Below, in pieces: positions 1 to 9,949 of a stretch of DNA of 64,000 bases. A model generated the notes under the pieces. That model saw only the letters and a list, made by a program, of their open reading frames with translations, searched no databases and was not told where the DNA came from. Source of the DNA: Clavulina sp. PMI_390 (lineage: Eukaryota; Basidiomycota; Agaricomycetes; Cantharellales; Hydnaceae); the NCBI GenBank assembly GCA_015039315.1, contig WIDE01000032.1, forward strand, positions 1 through 64,000. The letters run 5' to 3'. Made by a program: the position numbers and the translations under genes. Numbering within the stretch: the stretch's first letter is position 1; every line of letters begins with the position of its first letter.

Positions 1-403
1 GTCGGATGAAGGTACCGGTGCTGCGGCTGCGCAAGTCCCTCCGCTATAAAGCCTAGAGTGAGGGCATCAGCTGTGTATGATATGTGAGGCCGAGCGAAGA
101 TTGATGACATAGTAGAGTAGTGTCCAACTTTGAGGCCCCTACCGGACGATCATCCGACTCACGACAATCATACCAACACTAATATTGCCAGCTTCTGAAG
201 CGAGTTCGAGGCGCCAAAAATTCTAGCCTGCAAGCTATGCACAGATGGTGACAAAACGGCTACATAGAATTTTGGTGAGGATTGAACTCCGAGTGAATGA
301 GGATGTACAGTATCTCAAGCCAAGCTGAAGCCAACTCCATGTTGGATCAATCACTATCAGAATCAGGTAACATTATCAACGAGTATTGCCAATCTTCTGC
401 ATC
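1..403. other. No gene recognised
   Basis: Left edge of the window, downstream (3') of the first DUF6593-like copy. I see no conserved coding signal; short open frames here lack splice context and family motifs. Confidence 0.4.
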
Positions 404-1062
404 TCATCGTTGGACAACCCAGCCTAAGATGACCCATTCAATATTGAGATTCGATGCCCGTGGACAAAGCCTGAGAATAGGTTTCGACTCTTTGAACCAG
501 AACGGATTTCGGTCATATCTTGCTAGTAGCTGGCCATCTGCATCAATAAGCTGACCATTATATGATAAGTTTGGGGGTATAAGTATCAAAAGGTTGAGGA
601 TGCCAGTATCTGAATACCATACCTTCTTGGTCTTTATCCATCCTGCGAGGCTTCCAAATGGAGCCGGGATGCGCCTCGAGCTGATTATATCGAGAGGCAG
701 ACCCGTGAGATTTCGAGGAGCATGATTGATAAGAAAAGTGCTTACTGCCACATATTCCGAATGTAATATGGTGGAAACAAATCCCGAATGGTACTCCTCA
801 CTCCATTGTAGGTTATGCAATGATTGAAAGTCTCTAGCGAATTCCCCGGGCGGGGAAGCTCGATTGTCGCGACAACCATCCTCGATTCAGTACCTAAACT
901 ACCCGAGCCGTTCGGAAGTGGCTTAGACAGAGTATACACCCCACATGGTGCAGCGTCGCCCTCATCTCGTTCGTTTCTGCACATGCAATGGTTGTTTTAC
1001 AGTAGTCATGAGACGAGAAGTGTATGTTTGAAGAATTTATCTTGGGATATGAAGGGAAACAT
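404..1062 (-). pseudogene. DUF6593-like pseudogene (copy A, three lesions)
   Basis: First member of a tandem family. Recognisable exons are about 746-1062, 623-680 and 404-550, with both introns at the positions seen in the intact copy at 1551-2260. Compared with that copy, exon 1 lacks 2 nt just after the ATG and 10 nt around 955-980, so the stretches FSSHDYCKTT and GVYTLSKPL lie in different frames. Near the C-terminus the Trp of the motif RWD.E is replaced by TGA, the stop at 404-406. The last exon still reads LIDADGQLLARYDRN, typical of the family. I infer a dead copy. The family is a basidiomycete domain of unknown function (DUF6593), recognised by an N-terminal NTTI...Y.I strand pair, a central PFG....W.K motif and a C-terminal D..G...A.Y...F block. 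Confidence 0.72.
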
Positions 1063-1550
1063 GCTGGGCAATGTTGAGGGGGCGGCGAGAATAATGGACT
1101 CGGAAAGTCAATGAAGGCAGCACAAAACTCTGTGCAAGGCTCTGCTATACCTCATGTGCACAGCTTGCTCGATTGGTGCGTGGCGAGGATTTCCGAGGCA
1201 CCGTTTGCCCCCCCCCCCCCTTAATCAAACAAGATGGCTATTAGTGGCTGTGCGTTGGATTTGAGAGAATCTGGTCGCATCGGTGCATCAGCTGCACAAA
1301 TTGAGGTACGCAAACGTGGTGCACAAACAGCAATCGCCACTCTTCGAACTCAATTACCAAATCTGTCTTGGACCACTAAAAATAGCCCGCTTCACTGGCT
1401 TTCCACCATGACGGTACATTTGTCCCAACATCATTCAATATTACATTAGCCACATGTTGTTTGAGGTCCAGCCCAAACAATCAGAGATGTGTTGGGATTG
1501 GGTGCATGTGACTGCTTGGACCTAAGACTAGGCAACGCGGTCTGGACCCT
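1063..1550. other. Intergenic spacer with poly-C run
   Basis: Between copies A and B of the DUF6593-like array. It holds a homopolymer C run of about 11 at 1209-1219. No coding exon is supported. Confidence 0.4.
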
Positions 1551-2260
1551 TCAGTCCAGCTCTGAGCAATATTGGTTCCACCTTTCAACATCCCACCGTG
1601 CGAGCGCCCAGCCTAAGATAATCATCTCTATGTTTAAATTCGACGCTTCAGGAGAAAGCTTGAGAGTGCCCCCCGAAGATTTGCTAAACCAGCGTTGATT
1701 TCGCTCGTATAGGGCCAAAATCTGACCATCTGTGTCAACAAGCTGGTGAGGTGTAAAATTTAGTGTAAACGAATCAGGGCGTTTGGAGTGGGGCCTCATC
1801 ATATCGTACCCTCTTCGCCTTTATCCACCGAACTGGGTCACCGAATGGAGTCGGAATAAGTCTTGAGCTGCTCATATCAACAGAATACCAACACTGAGAT
1901 TCTAATTAGCACGGTCAGTGGCTGGTGTACTTACAGCCACCCTTTCTGTGTTGGCTGCGGAAACAAGCCCCATAAATTGCTCCTTACGCCGTTGTAGGTG
2001 ATGTACTCATCCCTGGTCTCAGACCTAACGGACGGGAGTGGTAGCTCGATGGTCGCCACAATCATTCTCGAATCAGGTCCTGAACCACCCTGCCCATTAG
2101 GAGCGGGTTTAGACAAGGTGTAAACACCATATGGTGATGGCTGCCCCTCGATCCAGTAGATCTCATTTGTTTCTGCGCATGTTATGGTCGTGTTCTGGTA
2201 ATCATGTGATGAGAAAGCGTACGCTTTTGTAAACGCTGGTTGTGGTCGGAAAAAAGCCAT
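1551..2260 (-). CDS. DUF6593 domain-containing protein (copy B, intact)
   Basis: Three exons on the minus strand, 1935-2260, 1810-1867 and 1551-1742, give about 191 residues. Both introns are short GT-AG introns (about 67 nt each). The ATG at 2260 opens MAFFRPQPAF, and a TATA-like TTATAAG lies about 55-60 nt upstream (near 2316-2323). The protein has the DUF6593 layout: NTTIT...NEIYWIE near residue 23, a basic-hydrophobic middle, PFGDPVRWIKAK in exon 2, then VDTDGQILALYERN and a final helix ending in ARWDVERWNQ. The acceptor of intron 1 could be 3 nt upstream, adding one residue. No signal peptide or membrane segment is seen, so it is probably soluble. Function of the family is unknown. This is one of only two apparently intact copies in the array. 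Confidence 0.75.
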
Positions 2261-2680
2261 TCCAGGTTAAGACTTAAAGAGGGGCGATGCCAGTAATCAA
2301 TAATGCAAGCGGGGCCTCAGTCTCTTATAACGAGGCCAAGTCAGCGCCTCATGGATCCCTCAAATCGAGCACAGCCAAGAAATTTGATACGTCGATGAGT
2401 TGCACACTGGAAGCGGTGCCTTAACTGATTGATCGAAGTGTCCTGTCCATGACTGTGGTAGTGAAGTTTCGGCCCGCTACCAGTGCAAGCGATACACTCG
2501 AGGAGAGCGTGATAATAGTCAGTAAACAAGGCCGTCAGATACCGGAGTGCAAGGAATACCTAGGAGAGTTGGTTGGTCCTGAAGATGTTTTATTGGAATA
2601 ATTCTACCAGGCGACCCAAATGATAAGGGGTTTGGTTGAGTTGGAGCAGATCCCTTCGCCGTACATGATGAAATCCCCCA
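2261..2680. other. Spacer in DUF6593-like array
   Basis: Apart from the TATA-like element of copy B, nothing coding is supported here. It contains the 3' flank of copy C. Confidence 0.4.
2315..2324 (-). promoter_or_regulatory. TATA-like element of DUF6593 copy B
   Basis: Minus-strand TTATAAG about 60 nt upstream of the ATG at 2260. Similar TATA-like boxes sit about 50-75 nt upstream of other copies (about 3503-3510, 4978-4985, 4029-4036), suggesting a shared core promoter that is retained even where the coding part is broken. Confidence 0.4.
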
Positions 2681-3449
2681 TCAACGGGCCGAGCTAGTTG
2701 CAAAGTGTATAGCTGCGTTGCTCTCCCCACTACTTCTCTGGCTTTTGGCACCTTTGATCGCTGCTTTCGCTACTGCTTCGTCCTTTTTCACTTCTTCACG
2801 ATCGTGCATCATGACCATCCACCCAATGATAATTGTCTCAACGTCGATGAATGACGCCGCCGATGCGATCCTGATCTCCGGAATTGACTCGGGAGATGTC
2901 TTGAACAAAGAGACGTGGGTATGGTATCGGGCCAGGAGCCTACCATTTGGGCCCAAAAGCTATCATGAATAATTGAAGATGATTGAGCTTAAGAACATTC
3001 CAGAAAGACGGATCTATGCTTCTCACCTTGAGTTTCTTTGCCCACCTGCAGTCTCCTTATGGAGAATTCATTGTTCGCCCCCCGGTCCTATCGGGTGGGT
3101 CGTCAGTACAGTCAAGTATGGATGCAGGTCCAGAATCTACTTGCATGATGTTCCCAGGAAACATTGAATCAACATCTGTTGTTGTCCCGTTGCGAGTGAT
3201 AGTCGAGTTCAGATACTTGCCCCTTGGTTTGAGGGTGATTTGAGCCACCAGCTCTTTAGAACCTGTTGCTCGGGGCGCCTCGCCCTCATCTTCGACTGCT
3301 ATCGACCTGTAGAGGCGAGTCTCCCACATGCCATTCGGTGTCTCGACCCAGAATACCTCGTTTGTTTCCAGGTTGGAAATGGTAGTGTTGCGATAGTCTG
3401 AGGACGAGAGCGTGTAGACCATACCAGGCTTAGAGCTGAATAGAGGCAT
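2681..3449 (-). pseudogene. DUF6593-like, probable pseudogene (copy C)
   Basis: The start at 3449 (MPLFSSKPG) opens a good exon 1 with the family motifs RNTTISNLETNEVFWVE and a MFPGN end. The exon 2 equivalent near 3027-3060 reads P-stop-GDCRW.KKLK where intact copies read PFGDPVRWIKAK: TAA at 3057-3059 replaces the Phe codon and three bases are missing. Exon 3 (2681-2959) is open and starts with the family block GPNGRLLARYHTHV, with a C-terminal extension rich in Ala, Lys and Ser. I could not find an acceptor for intron 1 that avoids the stop and keeps the frame. A rescued isoform is possible but not supported. A TATA-like TTTATAAA lies near 3503-3510. Confidence 0.6.
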
Positions 3450-3895
3450 TCTCTCTGAGGGTTGGTTCAAGAAGAGGCGAGCAATTTCGAGGCCTCGAGA
3501 CTTTATAAATCTCATAACCACAGCCTTTTGGGTGTAATCGGTTGGTCAGCTTTGCCAACAGATTGGTATGTATAGTGACTTGTGTGCTGCGGACCCAGGG
3601 GATCTGCTTCATATGCTCGATCTGGTTAGGCCGCGGCTGTGTTTTGTTCGCGGCCCAACGCAACACCGCGGCTGACAAGGGTATTTTATACACAGGATCA
3701 TTATCAAACGGGCCAAATAGCCCCTGAAATCGTTTTGGAGGCGAGTTTGAGGCGAGATGGTAGCATTGGTGGGCAAACGAGCTCCTCTTCTGTTCTGTTT
3801 GTCGTCAGATGCACGAGCTGTTGTCGGCGTCGGCACCGACACAGCACACAATATAACACAGCTTGCTGGTGCCTCTGACTGACCCACAGGGCTCG

Positions 3896-3979
3896 CTAAT
3901 TGTGAAAATGCCCAGTCTTGCAGTGAACCAACGCCGACACGGTAGATATGTGATCAGGCTGGAAGCTGAATATAGGCAT
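3896..3979 (-). pseudogene. 5' stub of a DUF6593-like gene (copy F)
   Basis: The ATG at 3979 begins MPIFSFQPDHIS, closely matching the first residues of copies C (MPLFSSKPG) and D (MPFFKSKQ). A TATA-like sequence lies about 50 nt upstream (near 4029-4036). After about 12 codons the similarity ends and the frame stops at 3896. No downstream exons with family motifs are present before copy C. It looks like a promoter plus start left by a deletion or unequal exchange. Confidence 0.5.
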
Positions 3980-4201
3980 TTTTTGTTGTGCTGAAGTGTG
4001 CAGTTGTTTCCGATTCAGAAGCGTCGACACTTTATATGTGCTAAGGGTTAGCTTATTGGTCATATTAGAGCCACCTCTTAGCACAATATCAGGATCTCAC
4101 AGCAGGAGCAGGTCCAGCATTAAGTGTAATACTACCATGTAAAGTAAAGGGACGCATCAAAGCGGTGTCTTTTCGATGATTGGTGCTATGGAGCCAGGTG
4201 T

Positions 4202-4911
4202 TCATGATGGCTGCATCCACGATTCCTCCTCTGCCCGCTGCTGCTGCTCTACCTCAAGCCTTGCTTCTTCGCGCCATTCATCTCTCTTCTCCAACTCGTT
4301 CCTCATGACCAAATAGCTCAGGATGATCATATCCATATTCAAGTTTGACACCTCAGCTGATAGCTGGATGACTGGACCCGGCACAGTCTTGAAGAAGTAT
4401 GGATTGGCATTCCACCTCCCCACTTCCCGGCCGTTAGGGTCAAGAAGCTAAGTGCCAAATATGAGGTTAGAAAGGTATCGATAATAAGCAATAGCTACAT
4501 TTACCTTCAATTTATCTGTCCATTTGTAGTTTCCGAATGGTGTGGGAATGATTCTTGCCCTAGATCCATAGAGACGTCAGGAATATGGCTTAAAAAATAG
4601 CCGAACAAGCAAAGTAAGGAAATTTGCCAGTAGAGATGGCTATCTCGAGGAAACGCTACGTATTGAGACCTCGTGATCCCCTAGTAGGTAATCTGCGCAG
4701 TCTCCCGGTTTATCTCGGCCACACATATCATGGGCCCCTCAATTAGACTCGGAGAAGGTTTATATATGAATGTAGGTCCATCCTGTGGGATTGAAGGCGT
4801 TTGGATCCAATAGACATCATCCGCCTGTGCATTGGTGAGAGTTGTGTTGCGATGTGCCCAAGATGAGCTCGAGTAGACGATCGGATACTGTTTTGATTTG
4901 AAGAAAGGCAT
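4202..4911 (-). pseudogene. DUF6593-like pseudogene (copy D)
   Basis: The start at 4911 (MPFFKSKQYPIVYSSSS) leads into a family-like exon 1. The conserved ITYNG segment reads ITY-stop-G, with TAG at 4681-4683. The exon then continues in frame to a HLYWQ end, where the expected intron donor GT is missing (the bases read CAAATT). Exon 2 (4505-4559) keeps RIIPTPFGNYKWTDKLK and exon 3 (4202-4447) keeps LLDPNGREVGRW and a charged helical C-terminus, so the damage is confined to the 3' half of exon 1. Two independent lesions make a pseudogene likely. The well-preserved exons suggest recent loss. Confidence 0.68.
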
Positions 4912-5199
4912 TCGATAGCGGGGCGAGGGTTATAGGAGATGAAGTTTGCGAAGCTCGGGGCTTGACGAGGGTTCGATGTATATATGAGTGGCCCAAGAGC
5001 GCAAAGCAGTGTTAGAGAGCACAGCTTGGGCATTCTGAGAAAGGCACAACGTCGACACAGGAGTGAATGGATGCATTGGTCGTAGGATTAAGCATATACA
5101 TATATAGAGACCCATCGGATTGGCCGAGCTTATGCGTCGGAGGGGCAGAGTCAACAGGGTCACTAAAAGTAATCCATGCCCTCACTGTATCAGCTACAA

Positions 5200-5883
5200 C
5201 TATGAGTCTTTGTATAAGTTCTTCCTATGGTATTCGTCATGCTTCACAATGATCCAGCATAATAAGATGCTCTCTATACTGAGATTTGAGGCCCCCGGCC
5301 AAAGTCTCAAGGTCGGTGCTTGGGATTTAGTGAGCATTGACTGGTTACTGTCATACCGTCCTACCAGTTGTCCATCCGGGTCAAGAAGCTAAGAAGAGCG
5401 AGGTCCCGGATGAGAAGCAGCATAGGGTTTTGGCACAGTAGGTTGTATCGCACTTTGAATTTCTTGGTCCATACGTAGTCGCCTTGTGGAGCTTGAATTG
5501 TCCTTGACCTAGATATAGGAATCCCGACGCTTCATCAGAATAAGCCGAGTGGGAAGTGTGGTGATGACGCACCAACTATAAGAGGGGTGCTTTGGGAACG
5601 TCGACCACACATCTTTCATACCTCCATCATACCTCATAGTTGCGATTGCAGTCCTCGACTTCTGCAGATAGATTGTAGCCACAAGGATTCTTTCATCACC
5701 GGGAAAGCCAACTGATTCAGCCAGAGGGGATTTCCAGAAGTATACTGGTTCAATTGGTGAGGCAGAAGAGTGCTCAATCCAGTAGGCCTCGTTCGTTTGC
5801 CCACAGGTGATCATTGTGTTCATATAATCCAGTGATGAGAAGGTGTACGTTTTTGAAGCGGAGTCTCGCGTACGAGCTAACAT
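5200..5883 (-). CDS. DUF6593 domain-containing protein (copy E, intact)
   Basis: Exons 5573-5883, 5454-5508 and 5200-5388 give about 184 residues with all splice phases consistent. Exon 1 carries FSSLDYMNTMITCGQTNEAYWIE and ends at SYSW; exon 2 reads SRTIQAPQGDYVWTKKFK; exon 3 reads LLDPDGQLVGRYDSN and ends in a helix HDEYHRKNLYKDS. The second-exon motif has PQG in place of PFG, so it is the most diverged intact copy. No signal peptide or membrane span. Function unknown. With copy B it is the only intact member of this five-to-six-copy array. Confidence 0.72.
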
Positions 5884-6741
5884 GGTGGAAGAAGGTGACA
5901 GAGCTGATCAGCGAACAAGGAAGTTCAGTGACTGTATGACTACAGCATAGCCCGATTGATGAGTTAATGGGATGATATAGAACTCGAGTATACAACAGGG
6001 GAGTAATTATTGCACTAGTTTCTGAATCAAATGAGATGGGGGACATGAATCACTGTGGGTGATAAACAGTCAGTATTTGAGGGAGATGTTTGGGGATGCA
6101 AGGTGTGACGAGATGCGCTCAGATTGCAAATTATGAAGGACATCAACCAGAATTGGCCCACGGGAGCCGCACACCCGCCACAGCGAGGGTTCTGTCTGCA
6201 AATGTGCTGAATTGTGTCATCGCAGCGCCAGCATCTTTGGTGGTAGCACCAAGAATCGAATGCCATAAGGAAAGAAAGCAGGATAAATTCACTAACCCAG
6301 TAGGACGTTATGATTTGGTTTCTCCAATTAAAAGTCACAAACTTTCGCCTCAACAGTCGAGTTTATTGGACGTTTACAGTGGCGGCGGAACAAGAGCCCA
6401 TTTGTTCCAGTTTGGCGTCGGAGTCGGCTCCGAAACGCGAGTCCGAAAGTTGTGCTGGGTTACGCATCGAGCACGCGATGAACACATTCTCCTCCACAAG
6501 GATATCTAGTTCTCATCTATAAATTGGTCTCAAATCCGGCGTCTATCATATCGACTCGTAAATTGCCCGCTTATCTTTGGTGTCGTTCTCAGCCAGCGGT
6601 GTCTTTCTTTCAGCTCTAAGGGGCCGCGCAATTCACATGATCATGAGAGCTGCACCTGTCGCTTCGCTATAATCGTTATTATCAGATTACGGCCCTTACG
6701 CCATGTCTCATAGATCTTAGCCTTTCACACAGTTGACCACC
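5884..6741. other. Intergenic, divergent promoters
   Basis: Lies between DUF6593 copy E (minus) and the BTB gene (plus), so both promoters should be here. An open frame of 139 codons at 6090-6509 has no family motif and no splice logic; I do not treat it as a gene. Confidence 0.4.
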
Positions 6742-7695
6742 ATGTCGACAACCGAACAACAAGCTAAACCTCAGTGGTTATCCTTTGATGATGGAGATAT
6801 TGTCCTTCGTTCTGAAGATGGGGTCGAATTCCGAGTAGATTCCGTCATCCTTCGCCGCGCATCAGGCCTCTTCGCAGATATGCTCTCTCTGCGCCCCACG
6901 TCAGGTGGATCTTCCTCGTCCACTGCTTCCTCCCTCTCAACACCTTCGGAACCTATCCAGATGACTGAAGCCGCCACGACACTTGATGATCTTCTTCGGC
7001 TTATTTATCCTGCATCTCCCGCGCCGTCCATCGCATCCGATGCCCAAGCCCTTTCTCTCCTTCGCGCCGCAGAACGTCTCCAAATCACCTCACATGCCCT
7101 CACACGCGTCCTGTCTTCCTATCTCAATACGGTCTCTCCGCCGCTCCGTGCTTGGGCACTTAGCGTACGTTATAACTACCCCGAAGCACGACATGACGCC
7201 GTGAAACGTTTCGTGGCCGAGCAGCGCGAAGGCGACCACCTCGCTCCGGAGAACAACGTCCCTGAGCTCGCTTCCGTGTGTGCGCGTTCGTTGCTCAGGC
7301 TGTTGAGAATCAAGCACGATGCGTGCGAGGCCGCAAAGAACGCGCTGACGGGGCATAACGCAGACGCGTTTGTGTGGTCCTGCGCGCACCATATACATAT
7401 GCCGTGGAGGGTTCAGCATATGCAGGTAATCGTGGCAAGCCCATTTGATGAGCGCGCAAGAAGTGATGCGGTGTTGCTACCGCTCGTCAAGGCTGTTGGG
7501 TGCGCCAATTGTATGCGACGAGCGACGCACGAGACTACAACTGTACCTCGGAATATCATCAGAGGAATGTTAGCGGAGCTGCTAGACTCGGCAGCAAGAG
7601 TCGAGGGAGCGGCGAATGCGGATGGTATGACTACTGGGGAAGCAATGGTGGGGCTGGCGATCCCTGAAATACCGCCCCCTCCGGGGCCTATGTAA
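6742..7695 (+). CDS. BTB/POZ domain-containing protein
   Basis: Single exon of 317 residues. The start is the ATG at 6742 with the context CCACCATGTC; an in-frame TTG slightly upstream is not used. Residues about 15-110 fit the BTB/POZ fold as it occurs in many basidiomycete proteins: a GDIVLRSEDGVEFRVDSVILRRAS opening and a LDDLLRLIYP helix-strand, with a Ser/Thr-rich loop between. Downstream helices (LLRAAERLQI, the ARHDAVKRF region) fit the usual BTB C-terminal extension. BTB proteins commonly act as dimerising adaptors, some for Cullin-3 ligases; a partner cannot be read from sequence. No kelch, zinc finger or membrane region is visible. This is one of the expanded BTB families of Agaricomycetes. 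Confidence 0.7.
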   Translation: MSTTEQQAKPQWLSFDDGDIVLRSEDGVEFRVDSVILRRASGLFADMLSLRPTSGGSSSSTASSLSTPSEPIQMTEAATTLDDLLRLIYPASPAPSIASDAQALSLLRAAERLQITSHALTRVLSSYLNTVSPPLRAWALSVRYNYPEARHDAVKRFVAEQREGDHLAPENNVPELASVCARSLLRLLRIKHDACEAAKNALTGHNADAFVWSCAHHIHMPWRVQHMQVIVASPFDERARSDAVLLPLVKAVGCANCMRRATHETTTVPRNIIRGMLAELLDSAARVEGAANADGMTTGEAMVGLAIPEIPPPPGPM

Positions 7696-8019
7696 AGGAG
7701 CCTTTATAGCGGGAGTATCAATCAATAAAGGGTATCACTGGGACATCTTCAAGCATGGAGGTATGAAGTTACGGTTCCTGTCAAGTCAGTAGTATCTCTC
7801 CAGAGACCACCCATAAGGGAGAGTGCGCGCATCACTCAATGACGATGTGGCGAAGACGCTTCATATCAGTAGCATTTCAAGACTAGTCTTGGGGCCTCCG
7901 GTAATTCAGGGTGTCCTCTACAAGACGAGATGGTATCTAGCTTGATAAACACCATAGTGTCAAGCGTTTCATTGCAACCAGCAGTATAGAGAGAACAAAC
8001 ACGACAGCCTCCTTTGCCA
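7696..8019. other. 3' flanks of converging genes
   Basis: Short spacer between the BTB gene (plus) and the Rec114-like gene (minus). Nothing coding seen. Confidence 0.4.
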
Positions 8020-9478
8020 TCATTTTTGGGACTTGTCAGTACTGAGATTGGGGTCTTCGAAAGGAAGCTGCTGCCTAATGAAATCCACCTACGATGGATG
8101 AAGGTTGACATCAGCGTCGAAAACAACCATAGAGCGATTACAAACCAGTTGATAAAAATTCGGGATCCTCAGCGTTTGTAGGACTAGCTGTCGGAGTTCA
8201 GCTGGGGAGTCCAATAGAGATTGGATGTAGCTGGAATCTACAAGAGGGTTTGTACCTAGGGGTGGTGCTCTAGGTGGACTAGAAGGGCGTTGCGACAGAT
8301 TTTGAGATGAGAGTTCAAATGGTTGAGCTAGGGCTAGCTGCGTAGAAGCTGAACGTGAGGTGGTGTGCATATTGGTTTGCTCGACAGGTATGAAAGTTTG
8401 CCCTAGGTGGGCTGACGATGTGCCAGTGTTGACAAAACCATTGGGCCAAGTTATCCCAGCTGGTTGAAAGGCGCCGTGGCCCGCAGCAAAGCTGGCCATA
8501 GGGACGGATGTAGCTCTGTGATCGAGCGAGCTCGCTGGTCGGGACATTATCATAGTCGATGGCGGGAATGAGGCAAAAGAGTGAAAGTTCATCGGATCTG
8601 TCGCTGGAGCTGCTGGATGGACGAAATAGCTGGGGTGAGGCATATGCAGTTGGTGATGAGGCTGTGATTGAGCAAGAGGAGGTTGAAAGGTGCTCGTGAG
8701 GAGAAGACCACCAGAATGACTGGGCACGCTCGTCGAGGTGTCTGAGGAGCCAGGTTTGGTCGTAGGAACGGACTGATGAGCATCTGATTTCGTGGTTTTC
8801 CCGCCGTTCTGAGACTTCGCTTTATCCGACTGGTCGAAGCACACGCAGTGTGTTTTGACAGCATTGATCACCTTCTTGACGTCTTCCTGATCCGCAAACT
8901 TCAGTTGGAATCGACGATATGCCTGGATGTCAAAAGAAACACGCGCGTCAGTGGGGCTAGGGATCATGGGCCTATGAAACGTACGACGGGGATACCCTGA
9001 GGCATGGGGATGGCGGCAGGGATTTGATAGCGAAAAACGACTAAACTCCCGCGGTAGACAACTCGGAGTGGGAAGCGAGTTTGTTCAGGTAGCTCTGGGC
9101 TTGTTTTGAGCATTTGCTGGTATAAGCTCAGATCAAGTTCCTCCTGTAAGAGAGGCAACGGATACTTTTAGCCACAGTTTGGGCGCAACTGGTTAGCACA
9201 GAAAGCCCCACATGTGCTGCCCCAGGCGGCTGAGATTTCTGAGATGACGCGTAGGGATCCACCTCAGGACTGGAAGTGATTCGAAGACGCAGCGAAGGCT
9301 TGGGCGTCTCCGCGCTCGAGCTCGCGGGAGGGAACTCTTCATCCAGGATCAGAAGCAGGCCATGATTCTTCCATTCTTGAACATAACGCGCGGGAGTTTC
9401 CCCTGCCTTGATATCGAAGTAGTCATGGGCTCTCGCATACGAATTGAGTTTGTAGGACGTTGAGTGAGTTCTGGCCAT
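8020..9478 (-). CDS. Rec114-like meiotic recombination protein
   Basis: Four exons, 9200-9478, 8985-9143, 8146-8922 and 8020-8088, all in phase 0, give about 427 residues. The N-terminal third alternates short beta strands: SYARAHDYF, a WKNHGLLLIL strand, SLRLRI, then FPLRVVYRGSLVVFRYQIP, and ends with RRFQLKFADQEDVKKVINAV, a strand plus amphipathic helix. This order matches the PH-like N-terminal domain of Rec114, a chromosomal cofactor of Spo11 in meiotic double-strand break formation with Mei4 and Mer2. The middle is long, Ser/Pro/Gln-rich and disordered. The C-terminus LVLQTLRIPNFYQLVDFIRQQ resembles the short conserved C-terminal Rec114 helix motif. Identification is by motif pattern only. 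The donor of intron 1 (GTGCTA) is weak and could shift. Alternative: another PH-like scaffold. Confidence 0.52.
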
Positions 9479-9949
9479 CGCGTGGGGATCGTGATTGTGA
9501 CTGTGACGTTTGTGACAATACGCGCCTTTGTTCTTGTCTCCTCCGTTGCGAAGTGTCTTCAACGACGAGCTCGGAATCAAAAGCGACCCTTCTATCTATA
9601 TACACTTCTGGCAGCTCAGATAATTCCCATGTCCGTCGGTCATCACGCCACGTCCTCGGCAGATCCCCTCAGGACTAACCAAACATCATTGCCTTTGTGA
9701 AGTCCTCCAGACTCCTTGGCGGATGAATCGTTCCCTCCGTCAATGCTTTCGAACGGCATAGGCTACCCAAAAGTAAATAGATAGTCTATTTTGCCTCACG
9801 ACCAGGTGGTCTGAAACTGTGCATCATCTTATAAACCTTGGGATGTTCAAGTTCGACTTGCTTCCCCTCGCCAACACATCTTAGACGCTTGCATTCTCGG
9901 CCAAGTTCCTCATCTTTTGAGCGTACTGCTACTATCATCCGGGACCATC
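9479..9949. other. Divergent promoter region
   Basis: Separates the minus-strand Rec114-like gene from the plus-strand gene at 9950. No clear TATA box or exon. Confidence 0.35.

Noticed and set aside
6090..6509. 139-codon open frame in the 5.9-6.7 kb spacer
   Set aside because: No domain, no splice context and composition like the surrounding spacer; likely chance.
6733..6741. TTG start nine bases upstream of the BTB gene ATG
   Set aside because: The ATG at 6742 has a much better start context; a TTG start is unlikely in a nuclear fungal gene.
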